Source of the DNA: an uncultured Clostridia bacterium
GTDB taxonomy: Bacteria; Bacillota; Clostridia; Lachnospirales; Bianqueaceae
Length of the DNA: 41,859 bases
Assembly (NCBI GenBank): GCA_944376225.1
Contig: CALWBZ010000123.1
Location: 1-41,859 of the forward strand
Direction of reading: 5' to 3'
The position numbers and the translations under genes were made by a program. Below the pieces are notes generated by a model that saw only the letters and a program-made list of their open reading frames with translations, was not told where the DNA came from and made no database searches. Below, piece after piece: positions 41,460 through 41,859 of the stretch (positions are counted from its first letter, which is position 1; each line of letters begins with the position of its first letter).

Positions 41460-41859
41460 AGAACGGGAGAATCCGTCCGTCATCGCGGGAAGAAACGCGG
41501 TGTTTGAGGCGCTGCGAAGCGGACGGGGCATCGAATGCCTGTACGTGCAGAAGGCTCCGTACACGGGATCTTTAGGACGAATTGTCGCCATCGCGAGACA
41601 AAATAAACTTTTAATCAAAGAAGCGGGCAAAGGGAAATTGGACGAGATGTCCGGGGGAGAGAATCATCAAGGCGTCGTCGCCGTTGTGCAATCCTATGAC
41701 TACGCGGAGGTGGACGACATCTTAAAAAGAGCACGAGACAGGGGAGAGACGCCCTTTCTCGTGATTTTGGAGAGCATACAGGACCCCCACAATCTCGGAG
41801 CCATCCTGAGAACGGCGGAGGCCTGCGGCGTTCATGGAGTGATCATTTCCAAGCGGCAC
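41446..41859 (+). CDS. rlmB: 23S rRNA (guanosine-2'-O)-methyltransferase RlmB, 5' part (truncated by window)
   Basis: The frame starts at ATG 41446 and stays open to the last base, so 138 residues are seen and the rest lies beyond the window. The N-terminal substrate-binding domain shows SVIAGRNAVFEALRSG and ENHQGVVAVVQSYDYA, and the SPOUT catalytic domain begins with LVILESIQDPHNLGAILRTAEACG, the TrmH/RlmB signature containing the catalytic arginine and conserved Asn. RlmB-type enzymes methylate the ribose of G2251 in 23S rRNA; other TrmH-family targets are possible. GGAGGAG lies 7 bases upstream inside mrnC, so translation is coupled. Confidence 0.93.
   Translation, partial: MEKNKERENPSVIAGRNAVFEALRSGRGIECLYVQKAPYTGSLGRIVAIARQNKLLIKEAGKGKLDEMSGGENHQGVVAVVQSYDYAEVDDILKRARDRGETPFLVILESIQDPHNLGAILRTAEACGVHGVIISKRH

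Overview
The window reads as a chromosomal segment of a Gram-positive clostridium, most likely a Lachnospiraceae-type Firmicute. The reasons are the gene order ylxM-ffh-rpsP-khpA-rimM-trmD-rplS-lepB-rbgA-rnhB-yraN, type III pantothenate kinase (coaX) beside an ECF-type pantothenate permease, Mini-III ribonuclease next to rlmB, strong GGAGG ribosome binding sites, sigma-A promoters with 17-base spacers, and roughly balanced G+C. The genus cannot be told from the sequence alone. All 39 genes called lie on the + strand. I see no tRNA, rRNA, CRISPR array, insertion sequence, phage gene or attachment site, and no gene-free stretch longer than 300 bases.

Layout. Bases 1-2594 hold the end of a sugar-catabolic cluster: a 5'-truncated FGGY sugar kinase and a DUF2264 (GH154-type) putative glycosidase. 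A perfect-consensus promoter at 2614 opens the translation and secretion cluster (2696-9919): YlxM, SRP GTPase Ffh, S16, KhpA, RimM, TrmD, L19 behind its own promoter and structured leader, signal peptidase I, RbgA, RNase HII and YraN. Bases 9939-16793 carry PgeF, a DUF512 radical-SAM-type protein, Der, PlsY, GpsA and a glutamyl-tRNA synthetase, many joined by 4-base ATGA overlaps. Bases 17039-22595 hold separately promoted small units: a DUF624 membrane protein, a MazG-like pyrophosphohydrolase behind a duplicated promoter element, alanine racemase plus an ATP-grasp ligase, and a pantothenate uptake and phosphorylation pair (panT-coaX).

Bases 22742-28042 encode a MacAB/YknXYZ-like ABC exporter with two membrane-fusion subunits, one ATPase and one permease. 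The second fusion protein is the odd one: a 33-bp repeat-encoded Ser/Glu/Pro-rich tract and an unrecognised domain are inserted between the two halves of its lipoyl/hairpin region. A SNF2-type helicase follows (28077-30986).

Bases 31238-39884 encode a complete oligopeptide-type ABC importer (OppABCDF order), and this is the most unusual system here. The binding protein is very long (864 aa), OppC carries about 200 extra extracytoplasmic residues, OppD carries about 370 extra helical residues between Q-loop and signature, OppF carries about 100 extra charged helical residues before its Q-loop, and both ATPases have lost most C-terminal cysteines typical of the family. A DUF3899 membrane protein closes the operon. 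The window ends with cysE, mrnC and the 5' part of rlmB.
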